The notes: generated from the letters alone by a model not told the origin. A DNA stretch of 32,847 nucleotides from Desulfobacteraceae bacterium (GCA_016783065.1 JADHXI010000018.1:1-32847); one strand, 5' to 3'; positions 22,775 through 30,966 are shown, numbered from the stretch's first letter. Program-made: numbers and translations.

Positions 22775-23899
22775 GTGATCATTGCCGGTGAGGCATCGGC
22801 CGATTTGCATGGTTCAAATCTGGTGAGGGCCATAAAACGCTCAAATCCGGACGTTATCTTCTGGGGGATTGGAGGAAGAAAGATGGAGCGGGCCGGAGTC
22901 AAGATTCTGGTACCCTCCTCTGAAATGGCCGTGGTTGGGGTGACTGAGGCCTTGGTCAGACTCCGCACCATTGCCAAGGCGCGAAGCAAAATAAAATACA
23001 TATTGAAAAACCTCCGTCCCGATCTCCTCATCCTACTGGACTATCCTGAGTTCAACCTGCATCTGGCCAAGATGGCAAACCGTTCCGGGGTCCCCGTCTT
23101 CTATTATATCAGCCCGCAGGTGTGGGCGTGGCGGAGAGGAAGGGTAAGAAAAATTGCAAGGCGTGTGGATCGCATGGCAGTCATTTTGCCCTTTGAGAAA
23201 TCCTTTTACGGGGAGAGAGGGATAAAGGTGGACTATGTGGGCCACCCCCTCATGGATGCGTTTGACGTGGCAGCCTCTGAATCAATCCCTTCATCCATCA
23301 AGAAACCAAGCCCCCCTTTCCCCAACCCCGTAATAGGTCTCCTTCCGGGGAGCCGGAAGGAGGAGATCCAAAACCTTCTCCCCACAATGGTCAAATCGGC
23401 AGAAATTCTTAAACGGCGATATGGCGGTATTCGGTTCCTGTTGCCTTTGGCCGAGACCATTGATCCTGAGTTTGTCCAATCTTTTGTTGACAATTCATCG
23501 GCGAAAATCGAAATCATTCAGGAAGGTACCTACAAGGTATTACGCCTCTGCCACGTGGCACTGGTAACCTCGGGGACTGCCACGCTGGAAACCGCCATCA
23601 TGGGGGTTCCCATGGTCATCGTCTATAAGGTTTCTCTCCTTTCGTCCTGGGTGGCCAGGATGGTTATCAAGGTACCCTATATAGGGTTGGTGAACCTCGT
23701 GGCCGGAAAAGAGGTGGTGCCGGAACTGCATCAACAGGAAGTATTGCCTGACCGGCTTGCTGGTGAAGTGTTGAATATTCTGGAGAACGATGAGGTCAGG
23801 GAGGATATGATAAAAAACCTCATGGGAGTAAAAGAGAGTCTTGGGACGGGCGGCGCATCACAGAGGACGGCCGAGTTGGCCTTGGGAATGATGAGGTGA
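22775..23899 (+). CDS. lpxB: Lipid A disaccharide synthase
   Basis: LpxB (GT19) condenses lipid X with UDP-2,3-diacylglucosamine to make the tetraacyl disaccharide. The protein shows IIAGEASADLHGSNLVRAI (usual motif AGExSGD), LIDYPEFN-like LLDYPEFNLHLAK, YYISPQVWAWRRGR, LPFEKSFY, DYVGHPLMD, LLPGSRKEE and TSGTATLE. GTG 22775 is the only common start codon in the open frame, but it begins inside the first beta strand. An ATT at 22736 would add 13 residues (PERSSTKSSKLAV) and has GAGAGG 8 bases upstream. So the N-terminus is not settled. The C-terminal end is complete. It is 22 bp behind the dehydrogenase and 6 bp before the response regulator. Confidence 0.94.
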   Translation: MIIAGEASADLHGSNLVRAIKRSNPDVIFWGIGGRKMERAGVKILVPSSEMAVVGVTEALVRLRTIAKARSKIKYILKNLRPDLLILLDYPEFNLHLAKMANRSGVPVFYYISPQVWAWRRGRVRKIARRVDRMAVILPFEKSFYGERGIKVDYVGHPLMDAFDVAASESIPSSIKKPSPPFPNPVIGLLPGSRKEEIQNLLPTMVKSAEILKRRYGGIRFLLPLAETIDPEFVQSFVDNSSAKIEIIQEGTYKVLRLCHVALVTSGTATLETAIMGVPMVIVYKVSLLSSWVARMVIKVPYIGLVNLVAGKEVVPELHQQEVLPDRLAGEVLNILENDEVREDMIKNLMGVKESLGTGGASQRTAELALGMMR

Positions 23900-23905
23900 G
23901 GAGCT

Positions 23906-25276
23906 ATGGCCAGGACCATCTTAGTGGTAGATGACGAAGCCAGTATCCTTCAGTCCCTTGAAGGGATCCTTTTGGATGAAGGGTTTGAGGCCGTCAGCGT
24001 AAAGAGCGGTAATGAGGCCTTGGATAAGATCCAAGAGATAATGCCAGACCTGGTGCTGTTGGACATATGGATGCCTGGTATGGATGGAATTAAAACCCTT
24101 TCAAAGATTAGAGAGACCTATCCAAACCTTCAGGTGGTCATGATGTCCGGGCATGGAAACATAGAAACGGCCGTAAAGGCCACAAAGATAGGGGCCTATG
24201 ATTTTATTGAAAAGCCCCTTTCTCTTGAGAAACTCCTTCTCTCTATCAATAATGCTCTTGATTATTACAGGCTCGAGGAAGAAATAAGCCTCCTAAGAGA
24301 AAAGGATAAGCAGAAATACAGTATAGCCGGTAACAGCAAAGCCATCCTTGAAATGAAGGAACAAATCAGGATTGTGGCCCCTACCAATGCGTGGGTCCTC
24401 ATTTCAGGGGATAACGGTACCGGAAAAGAACTGGTCGCCCATACAATACATAAATTGAGTAAACGGGGTCACAAGCCGCTGGTTGAGGTAAACTGTGCGG
24501 CGATCCCGGAGGACTTGATTGAGAGCGAACTCTTCGGGCATGAAAAAGGCGCCTTTACCGGGGCGTCAACCATGAGGAAGGGAAAATTCGATTTAGCCCA
24601 TGAGGGAACCATATTTTTGGATGAGATTGGAGATATGAGCCTTAAGGCCCAGTCCAAGACACTGAGGATATTGCAGGAACAAAAATTTGAACGGGTGGGA
24701 GGCACAAAGACGATCCATGTGGACGTGAGGGTAATCGCGGCCACCAACAAGGATTTGGAGACAGAGATAGAAAAGGGGACTTTTAGGGATGATCTATACT
24801 ATCGACTAAATGTCATCCCCATAAAGGTGCCGCCGCTCAGGAGGCGGGCAGATGACATCCCCGAGTTGGTGAATGAATTTGTAAAAGAATTTTCACTAAG
24901 CACAAACATTGAACCTAAGAAGTTCTCTCAGGAAGCCATAGACATTCTGCAGAATCATGACTGGCCTGGAAATGTCAGAGAACTCAAGAATCTGGTGGAA
25001 AGACTCATGATCATGGTCCCGAACAAGACGCTTAAGGCCGAAGATATCCCACAACCCTTTAACAAGTCATCTGGTGCCGGTAAAGATTTTGGATCCGTCT
25101 TTATGCAGGATTCATTCAAGGAGGCAAAGAGTGAATTTGAAAAGGCCTTCATAGAAAACAAACTAAAGGAGTTCAACGGAAACATCTCACAGACGGCCGA
25201 GGCCATTGGTATTGAAAGGAGCAATCTTCACAAAAAGATAAAGACCTACGGGCTGGAAACGTTCAAATCAAAGTGA
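23906..25276 (+). CDS. ntrX: NtrX-like sigma-54-dependent response regulator
   Basis: The 456-residue protein is an NtrC-family activator. Its receiver domain (1-120) has the acidic pair at residues 9-10, the phospho-acceptor Asp53 (LVLLDIWMPGMDG) and a Lys in FIEKPLS. The AAA+ domain (about 145-385) has Walker A GDNGTGKE, Walker B TIFLDEIGD, and an intact GAFTGA loop that contacts sigma-54. The C-terminal Fis-type helix-turn-helix (about 418-450) ends GIERSNLHKKIKTYGL, a form typical of NtrX. The start ATG follows GAGGTGAGGAG. Being only 6 bp after lpxB, it is likely co-transcribed with lipid A genes. A partner kinase is not adjacent; the NtrY-like gene at 1-1559 is the candidate. Confidence 0.92.
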   Translation: MARTILVVDDEASILQSLEGILLDEGFEAVSVKSGNEALDKIQEIMPDLVLLDIWMPGMDGIKTLSKIRETYPNLQVVMMSGHGNIETAVKATKIGAYDFIEKPLSLEKLLLSINNALDYYRLEEEISLLREKDKQKYSIAGNSKAILEMKEQIRIVAPTNAWVLISGDNGTGKELVAHTIHKLSKRGHKPLVEVNCAAIPEDLIESELFGHEKGAFTGASTMRKGKFDLAHEGTIFLDEIGDMSLKAQSKTLRILQEQKFERVGGTKTIHVDVRVIAATNKDLETEIEKGTFRDDLYYRLNVIPIKVPPLRRRADDIPELVNEFVKEFSLSTNIEPKKFSQEAIDILQNHDWPGNVRELKNLVERLMIMVPNKTLKAEDIPQPFNKSSGAGKDFGSVFMQDSFKEAKSEFEKAFIENKLKEFNGNISQTAEAIGIERSNLHKKIKTYGLETFKSK

Positions 25277-25318
25277 TTTGACTACTGGGAAGCCCGTCCA
25301 CCAAGAGGGCAAACGGAT

Positions 25319-25694
25319 TCAAGGAGAAGAGCCGACTCCACCACCAGCACCAGCACCGGCACTACCCCCGGGTTGGTCCTCAGGATGATCAACACGGGTG
25401 CTAAAGAGCTTTAGCAGAAAATGGACCCTTTCCCCTGGTTTGACAGTGATTTCAATAGGGCCTTTTTTTCCCAGACATAACCCTCAGGAATCTCAATCAC
25501 ATACCTCCCAGAGGGGATTTGGTCTACTGTCGTTTCAATGGCTCATGGAGTAATGGAGAGCACCTGGAGTGTTGGAAGGCTGAAAAAGTTCCCTAAACGC
25601 GTACTGTGACAGTAGTCAAACGCAGTTTCTTAAAAACTCCCGGCAGCTTATCGTTTTTCCAATACTCCAGTTCAATCCCTTCAGGCAGAGCCAT
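25319..25694 (-). pseudogene. Decayed protein-coding gene with two frameshifts and one stop
   Basis: Three consecutive pieces in different frames read as one protein of about 125 residues. Piece 1 starts ATG 25694 (MALPEGIELEYWKNDKLPG) and stops at 25593-25595. Piece 2 continues in a second frame (LGNFFSLPTLQVLSITP, a stop at 25543-25545, then AIETTVDQIPSGRYVIEIPE). Piece 3 continues after an A7 run (25463-25469) in the third frame (GPIEITVKPGERVHFLLKLF) and ends at 25319-25321 after a Gly/Ala-rich tail (PGGSAGAGAGGGVGSSP). The A7 run would restore the frame with one more A. Three lesions argue for a dead gene rather than one error. The family is not recognised. Confidence 0.6.
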
Positions 25695-25850
25695 CTGTTT
25701 CTGACCCCCGCATGGCGGGATCTTCGACGGTCCCTGAGGACCAGGATTTCTATTTTGGATTAGACTATAGTCCTAAAGATAATGTTTTTGGTATTTGGAT
25801 ACTATATGCGTTGACTTGTCAGGCGCTTTTCAATCGACAATTGCCAATAG
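25695..25850. other. Intergenic region between pseudogene and engB
   Basis: No gene is supported here. The 65-codon frame on the + strand from 25712 reads as low-quality and overlaps the end of engB. The right end (25838-25862, running into the last codons of engB) contains a short motif also seen after ntrY at 1584-1603. No terminator with a U-tract was found for either converging transcript. Confidence 0.4.
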
Positions 25851-26474
25851 TCAATCTTCAATCCTATACCCGCTCTCCGGGTGATCGGGTGGGAGCCCTG
25901 AGGCGCTGACTTCTCTTAGCTTTTCCCAGATTTCTTTTCGGCCCTCTCTGGTTTTTGCAGAAAACAAGAAAGGCGCGGCAGAGGTGATCTCTGAAAATTG
26001 ACGGGCGATCAGGCCGGTCTTTTTTTTGGCCTGCTGGCGGGAAACCTTGTCGGCCTTTGTGAGCACGATAACAGCAGCTATGCCGAAATGACTTAGCCAA
26101 CGCAAGAGATCCACATCTCCAGATGCGGGTTCCCTTCTGACATCCAGGATTACCACCACCGCCCTCAAGTTGGAGCGTTTACGAAGATAGGTCTCCACCA
26201 TATTCTGCCAGGAGCTCTTCACCTTGAGAGGAACCCTGGCAAAACCGTAACCCGGCAGGTCCACAAAATACAATGATCCGTTCACACTGAAAAAGTTGAT
26301 TGCCTGGGTCCTTCCAGGCCGTGAGCTTGTTTTAGCGATGTTCTTGCGGTTTACGAGTATATTTATGAGGGAGGATTTCCCCACGTTAGACCTTCCGGCA
26401 AAGGCGATTTCCGGCTTGTCTGACGGGGGGTAGTGACTTTCGCGAAAGGCACTTTTGAGAAAGGTGACGTCCAT
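25851..26474 (-). CDS. engB: Ribosome biogenesis GTPase EngB/YsxC
   Basis: This small essential-type GTPase assists large-subunit ribosome assembly. The 207-residue protein shows G1 (AGRSNVGKSS), G2 Thr in RPGRTQAINFF, G3 (DLPGYGFA), G4 (LTKADK) and G5 (FSAKT), all in the expected order. The start ATG directly abuts the stop of the aminotransferase gene (no spacer), so translation is probably coupled. The last codons (GYRIED) lie in a short motif that recurs in another intergenic region, so the C-terminus may have been remodelled. It is the last gene of the - strand block that starts at hisI. Confidence 0.96.
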   Translation of the reverse strand: MDVTFLKSAFRESHYPPSDKPEIAFAGRSNVGKSSLINILVNRKNIAKTSSRPGRTQAINFFSVNGSLYFVDLPGYGFARVPLKVKSSWQNMVETYLRKRSNLRAVVVILDVRREPASGDVDLLRWLSHFGIAAVIVLTKADKVSRQQAKKKTGLIARQFSEITSAAPFLFSAKTREGRKEIWEKLREVSASGLPPDHPESGYRIED

Positions 26475-27620
26475 TTAACGTCTGCTTATGAAGTCCTCTA
26501 TCCTGCTCAAGCCCTCTTGGATGTTTTCAAGGGAGTTGGCATAGGAAAACCTGAGATACCCTTCGGCGTTATGTCCAAAATCGATGCCCGGGCCTACGCC
26601 AACCCCCGCCTTTTCCAGGATCTCAAAGGCCAGTTCGTAGGAACTGCCGGCAAGGTGTTTGGCATTTACCAGCATGTAGAAGGCACCTGCCGGTTCAACC
26701 GTAAGGCCGAACCCCATTTTCCTGAGCCTCGGAATCATGTATCTGCGCCGTTCATCATAAATGCCCTTCATCCTGTCCACATCGGCCTGGGCCTTCTTGA
26801 GGGCAGCCACTCCGGCCCATTGAGAGACGCTACCGGCTGATATAAAGAAGTTCTGCTGTATCTTCTGTAAAGGGCGCACAAACGCAGGTGGGACGATCAG
26901 ATAACCCAGGCGCCACCCTGTCATGGCGTACAGTTTGGAAAAGCCATTTAGGACAAACGCGTTGTTTGTGAATTCAAGGATAGAATGCTCTTTTTCCCCA
27001 TAGACCAGGCCATGGTAAATCTCATCCGATACGATAGGGGGACCCAACTCAGCGATCTTTTCCATGCGTTGGCGTGAGAGCAGGTTTCCGGTGGGATTTG
27101 AAGGTGAGTTTACGAGAATGGCCCTGGTCTTTGGGCCTATCTTCTTCTTGATCTCCTCGGCCCTCAACTGAAAGCCGTCCTCTTCGAATACCTTTACCAA
27201 TACGGGCCTTGCCCCCATGAAGTTCGCAAAATTTGGATAACAGGGGTAATGCGGGTCGGATATGATGATTTCTTCCCCAGCCTCCAAGAGGGCAGAAAAA
27301 ATCATGAACATGGCAGGGGAGGTACCCGAGGTAATAACAACCTGTCCGGGATCAACATTAACGTCGTACCTTTCACGGTAGTCTTGGCAGATCGCTTCCC
27401 GGAGTTCGATGATCCCCAGGCTGTGGGTATAATGGGTCTCGCCTCTTCTTATGGCCTCATTGGCGGCCTGGCATATACAATCGGGCGTGGGAAAATCGGG
27501 TTCACCGATCTCAAGGTGAATAATGCTGCGTCCCTGACTTTCAAGCTCGTGGGCCTTCTCCAAGACATCCATCACGATGAAGGGTGGTATTTCTCTGGCC
27601 CTATTACTTATTTGGTTCAT
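26475..27620 (-). CDS. Class I/II pyridoxal-phosphate aminotransferase, AspC-like
   Basis: A cytosolic fold-type I PLP enzyme of 381 residues. LEIGEPDFPTP is the N-terminal signature of the aspartate aminotransferase I-gamma group. ITSGTSPAMFMI holds the phosphate-binding loop, NSPSNPTGNLLS the substrate-binding Asn, SDEIYHGLVY the Asp and Tyr that contact PLP, NGFSKLYAMTGWRLGY the Schiff-base Lys, and YLRFSYANS the carboxylate-binding Arg. It lies 40 bp after hisG and abuts engB, so it may be co-expressed with histidine genes. HisC-type activity is possible but the sequence looks more like a general aspartate or branched/aromatic transaminase. The exact substrate cannot be set. Confidence 0.85.
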   Translation of the reverse strand: MNQISNRAREIPPFIVMDVLEKAHELESQGRSIIHLEIGEPDFPTPDCICQAANEAIRRGETHYTHSLGIIELREAICQDYRERYDVNVDPGQVVITSGTSPAMFMIFSALLEAGEEIIISDPHYPCYPNFANFMGARPVLVKVFEEDGFQLRAEEIKKKIGPKTRAILVNSPSNPTGNLLSRQRMEKIAELGPPIVSDEIYHGLVYGEKEHSILEFTNNAFVLNGFSKLYAMTGWRLGYLIVPPAFVRPLQKIQQNFFISAGSVSQWAGVAALKKAQADVDRMKGIYDERRRYMIPRLRKMGFGLTVEPAGAFYMLVNAKHLAGSSYELAFEILEKAGVGVGPGIDFGHNAEGYLRFSYANSLENIQEGLSRIEDFISRR

Positions 27621-27660
27621 GGCTCACTGTTCGCACTGTTCCGCACACCGCCTTCTGACC

Positions 27661-28533
27661 TCAGATAACCTTGTTCAAGGTAAACTCGATGATCCCCTGG
27701 GCCCCCGCGCTCATTAGCTGAGGGATCAAATCCCGGACAACCTTGGAATCCACCACCGTCTCCACAGAGACCCACTCGGGGTCGTATAAGCCCGCCACGG
27801 TCGGGGCATTCAGGCTGGGGAGGATTGTTATTATCTCTTCAACATTTTTTTTGGGCAGATTCATTTTCAGAACTACCATGTTTTCTGCCCTGAGGGCCCC
27901 TTTGACGAGGAGGAGGATCTGTTCTATCTTGGCCTTTTTCCACTTGTCCTTGTACGAATCCCGGTTGGCGATGAGTTGGGTGTTTGTCTCCATCAGGTCA
28001 TGAATGATCTTGAGGCCGTGTGCCTTGATGGTGCTTCCCGTTTCAGTCACTTCCACAATGGCATCCGCCAGACCGGACACCACCTTTGCTTCAGTGGCGC
28101 CCCAGGAAAATTCCACATCCACGGGGATGCCTTTCCCTTGAAAGAATTTCTTGGTGTAGTTTACCAATTCGGTGGCAATTTTTTTCCCCCGAAGATCTTC
28201 GAGCCGCTCTATATCTGACCCGGCAGGTACGGCCACGACCCAACGGGCCGGGTTTTGGCTTACCTTTGAATAGATCAGGTCATCCAGGATCTTCACATCT
28301 GACTCGTTTTCCTCTATCCAATCTTTTCCGGTAAGACCGGCATCCAGGGTCCCATCTTCCACATACCGGGACATCTCCTGGGCCCGGCAGATGGCACATT
28401 CGATCTCATCGTCATTGATGTCTGGAAAATAACTTCGGCCGTTGACATTTATCTTCCAACCAGACTTCCCAAACAGATTGATGGTTGCGTTTTGGAGGCT
28501 CCCCTTGGGGATCCCAAATTTGAGTCTTTTCAT
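27661..28533 (-). CDS. hisG: ATP phosphoribosyltransferase, long form
   Basis: HisG performs the first step of histidine synthesis, joining ATP and PRPP. The 290-residue length and a C-terminal regulatory domain (about 215-288, with [11 protein letters not shown] and [17 protein letters not shown]) mark the long, self-sufficient form that does not need HisZ and is usually feedback-inhibited by histidine. The catalytic part has [20 protein letters not shown], and the PRPP loop region [21 protein letters not shown] 28533 overlaps the hisI stop by 4 bases (ATGA), a standard hisI-hisG coupling. Confidence 0.96.
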   Translation of the reverse strand: MKRLKFGIPKGSLQNATINLFGKSGWKINVNGRSYFPDINDDEIECAICRAQEMSRYVEDGTLDAGLTGKDWIEENESDVKILDDLIYSKVSQNPARWVVAVPAGSDIERLEDLRGKKIATELVNYTKKFFQGKGIPVDVEFSWGATEAKVVSGLADAIVEVTETGSTIKAHGLKIIHDLMETNTQLIANRDSYKDKWKKAKIEQILLLVKGALRAENMVVLKMNLPKKNVEEIITILPSLNAPTVAGLYDPEWVSVETVVDSKVVRDLIPQLMSAGAQGIIEFTLNKVI

Positions 28534-28913
28534 TTTTTATACACCTTTTCCGGGTCAAATATTTTTTGGCCCACCTCCATAAAGCTGCCGTCACGGAACA
28601 CCTGTCGGTAAAAGCAGGTTTCATGACCGGTGTGGCATGCTGCACCGCCTACCTGTTCCACCTTGAAGAGCACGGTGTCATTATCACAGTCTGCATAGAT
28701 CTCCTTGATTTTCTGTACATGTCCGGAAGTTTTCCCTTTATGCCAGAGTTCTTGGCGTGAACGGCTCCAATAATAGGCCTCTCCTGTCTCAAGGGTCTTG
28801 TCCCACGAAACCTGGTTAATATAGGCAAGCATCAACACTTTCCCTGAGCGAAAATCTTGAACAATCGCTGGAATAAAGCCACTACCTTTGGAAAAATCTA
28901 ATTCGATCACCAC
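28530..28913 (-). CDS. hisI: Phosphoribosyl-AMP cyclohydrolase
   Basis: HisI opens the adenine ring of phosphoribosyl-AMP in the third histidine step. The conserved parts are [23 protein letters not shown], then the metal site [13 protein letters not shown] with three acidic residues, and [14 protein letters not shown] with its Cys residues. An open frame from TTG 28946 would run into the end of the inverted repeat. GTG 28913 (or GTG 28910) gives [16 protein letters not shown], a normal beginning, and is preferred. This yields 127 residues, normal for the stand-alone enzyme. No HisE domain is fused. The repeat element ends about 20 bp upstream. Confidence 0.94.
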   Translation of the reverse strand: MVIELDFSKGSGFIPAIVQDFRSGKVLMLAYINQVSWDKTLETGEAYYWSRSRQELWHKGKTSGHVQKIKEIYADCDNDTVLFKVEQVGGAACHTGHETCFYRQVFRDGSFMEVGQKIFDPEKVYKK

Positions 28914-28933
28914 TTGGCACCATGTAATAGATA

Positions 28934-29196
28934 AGTAACTTCTCAATAAGTTTGAGAGAAATAATAGGATTTCTGGAGTGGGGTTCGGGTGTTTCTTGAA
29001 GGCGCTCTCTCAAAGTGAATTTACTTCTCCCTTTCGCAGTGGCCGATATTTGGGGTTTTCTCCTCCTGAACCCTTATTGGCTTTTCCATGCTCTTGGCAA
29101 AACCCCAAATATCAGCCACGTTACGACGGCAGGTTTAGAGAGCGCCTGAAAGAAACACCCGAACCCCACGGTGCCCGAACTTATTGAGAACTTACC
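28934..29196. repeat. Nested inverted-repeat (fold-back) element, copy 2, most complete
   Basis: Three arms pair around a centre near 29080. Outer arms: TTCTCAATAAGTT at 28940-28952 against the end at 29178-29190. Middle arms: 28978-29010 against 29137-29169, 31 of 33 positions complementary. Inner arms: 29039-29059 against 29099-29119, 20 of 21 complementary. No protein is supported inside; a 69-codon frame there is a shadow. Related fragments lie at 11363-11491 and 31078-31127. The pattern suggests a non-autonomous mobile or palindromic intergenic repeat. It sits between the 3' end of rlmN and the start of hisI and would form a long hairpin in RNA. Confidence 0.9.
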
Positions 29197-29255
29197 AAAA
29201 TAATGTTTAACTTTTCAGTTTACCACAGTTGTTGTATTGTTTGCAAGCACAAAAC

Positions 29256-30281
29256 TCATGACGCACACCCGCTTAACTGGCCGCATGCGGCCATGATGTC
29301 GTTTCCCTTGCTTTTCCTGATGATGGCAGTAAAGTCGTTCCCCAAGAGGATCTCTTGAAAACCGAGAATCTTCTTTGTGGAGGGGGGGGTCAAAGCGGAG
29401 CCGGGATAGGGATTTAGGGGGATAAGGTTGACTTTGGCCCTCACGCCCGCCAGAAGACGAACAAGTTTGGATGCATCTCCATGACTGTCGTTGATACCCT
29501 TTATGAGTATGTATTCGAAGGTGATCATCCGCCTGTTGGGAAGGGGTAACCTCCTGCAGGCAGATAACAGGGTTTTCAAGGGGAATTTTTTGTTGATGGG
29601 CATAAGAAAGTTTCGGGTCTCATCATCCGCAGCATTTAGGGATACAGCCAGATTGACGGTCATATCCCGGCCCATGTTTTCCATCTCAGGAACCAGCCCG
29701 CAGGTGGAGAGGGTGATCTTCCTATGTGAAAAATTCATGCCGTCCTGGTCGATAAGACCTCTGACTGCTATCAGTGTAGCGTTATAGTTGTGGAGCGGTT
29801 CACCCATCCCCATCATTACGATATTGGTCAGTCTGGACGGGTCATCCAGAGATCTCTTAACCTGAATAACCTGGTCAATGATTTCAGACGGCGTAAGGTG
29901 TCTCTTAAAGCCCTGTTTGGCCGTAAAACAGAAGCGACAGCCCATGGCGCAGCCGGCCTGGGACGAGATGCACAGGGTCAGGTGGTTCCTTTCGGGTATG
30001 AGGACCGATTCTATTAGATTCCCGTCGGCCAGTCTGAAAAGGTATTTCCTGGTCCCGTCTTCTGATTCCAGTGATTTCATGGTCTCGAGATGGGTGATGT
30101 TTGCCTTTTCCGTTAAAAGGGCACGGAGAGGTTTGGGAAGGCTGGTCATTTCTTCAAAGGAACCTGCGAGTCTCCCCAGCAACCAGTGCCGGATCTGGCG
30201 GCCACGGTAGGAATCAAGACCCTGGGCAGCGGCCCAGCCTTCTATTTCATGGGTCGTCAGCCCTTTGAGATCAGCCTTCAT
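29256..30281 (-). CDS. rlmN: Dual-specificity 23S rRNA A2503 / tRNA methyltransferase (radical SAM)
   Basis: RlmN methylates C2 of A2503 in 23S rRNA and A37 in some tRNAs using two SAM molecules and a 4Fe-4S cluster. ATG 30281 is chosen (341 residues, MKADLKGLTTHEIEGW). It follows GGGAGA and overlaps the upstream gene by 11 bp; a longer frame from 30353 only reads through that gene. The N-terminal helical domain has YRGRQIRHWLL. The radical SAM motif is CAMGCRFCFT. GMGEPLHN, LSTCGL, SLNAADDE and EYILIKGIND follow. The second catalytic Cys is in AACGQL near the C-terminus. No feature is odd. Confidence 0.96.
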   Translation of the reverse strand: MKADLKGLTTHEIEGWAAAQGLDSYRGRQIRHWLLGRLAGSFEEMTSLPKPLRALLTEKANITHLETMKSLESEDGTRKYLFRLADGNLIESVLIPERNHLTLCISSQAGCAMGCRFCFTAKQGFKRHLTPSEIIDQVIQVKRSLDDPSRLTNIVMMGMGEPLHNYNATLIAVRGLIDQDGMNFSHRKITLSTCGLVPEMENMGRDMTVNLAVSLNAADDETRNFLMPINKKFPLKTLLSACRRLPLPNRRMITFEYILIKGINDSHGDASKLVRLLAGVRAKVNLIPLNPYPGSALTPPSTKKILGFQEILLGNDFTAIIRKSKGNDIMAACGQLSGCAS

Positions 30282-30966
30282 GGGCAGTCTTCTCCCTGTG
30301 GCCATCCGAGGGCCGATTGCGCATGGTTCTGAGTTGGGCCAACTCCCATACATAGTCGTATAGGTGCAATCCTTTGCTGGAGGCGATAATCTCCCCGTCT
30401 CCCACTCCTATACTCGAGGCCATATACTCCTTCAAGAGTTGTATGGCCCCCAGGTTTGCAGGAAACCCATTCCATAAATCCCACGATCGGAAATAAACAA
30501 TAAAATGAAGCGTTCCTTCCTTGATCCGGGTATCAATCCCCCGCAGACAGGGGGGATCCACCAGATGGATGGACTGGGGGTCTCCCACGGTCATATATGC
30601 CTGGTTTGTCTCAAACCCATCTTCTTGATACATGCGGATGACCTCAGCGATCTGAGGTTCCAGATACTGCCCGTAGGTGTAGTCCTCCCCCGGCTGTTTG
30701 GCCGCGGTCATGAGGTAGGGGAGGTACTCCTCCAGGTAGCCCTCAGCCACGGGATTGGGGATTCCAAGAGAGGGGGGAATATCCGGCAACAAAGGCCGCA
30801 CACCCGGATATCTGATATGAATCGTCACATGGTCAAATTCAAGCCGCTTCTGCCCCTCGTAGCTGCCTCTCTCTATGACATACTCACGACCCATCTCCAG
30901 CAGTCTGTACACGGACTGAAACCAGGCATCAGGCAGATCCCGAGCCTCAATAAATTCAAGTTTCAT
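30271..30966 (-). CDS. Thymidylate synthase-like protein, methanogen-type (231 aa)
   Basis: The protein aligns in its C-terminal half with ThyA. PPCLRGID carries the catalytic Cys (Escherichia coli Cys146). FRSWDLW carries Arg166 and Asp169. PANLGAIQLL carries Asn177, and LHLYDYV carries His207 and Tyr209. YTYGQYLEP resembles the YGKQW segment. It is short (231 residues) like the methanogen thymidylate synthases and lacks the longer canonical N-terminus (RTGTGT-like region not seen). All catalytic residues I can compare are kept, so dTMP synthesis or a related nucleotide C5 transfer is plausible. The ATG at 30966 follows GAGGAG. It precedes rlmN by an 11-bp overlap. A repeat fragment lies upstream. 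Confidence 0.75.
   Translation of the reverse strand: MKLEFIEARDLPDAWFQSVYRLLEMGREYVIERGSYEGQKRLEFDHVTIHIRYPGVRPLLPDIPPSLGIPNPVAEGYLEEYLPYLMTAAKQPGEDYTYGQYLEPQIAEVIRMYQEDGFETNQAYMTVGDPQSIHLVDPPCLRGIDTRIKEGTLHFIVYFRSWDLWNGFPANLGAIQLLKEYMASSIGVGDGEIIASSKGLHLYDYVWELAQLRTMRNRPSDGHREKTAHEG

Noticed and set aside
25400-25415. Small inverted repeat GCTAAAG-AG-CTTTAGC as a terminator or operator
   Set aside because: It falls inside the decayed coding sequence, has a 2-base loop and no T-run, and is likely chance.
25712-25909. 65-codon open frame on the + strand between pseudogene and engB
   Set aside because: No family motif, no ribosome site, and it overlaps the end of engB.
28978-29187. 69-codon open frame on the + strand
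   Set aside because: It lies entirely in the inverted-repeat element and reads through its arms; nothing supports translation.
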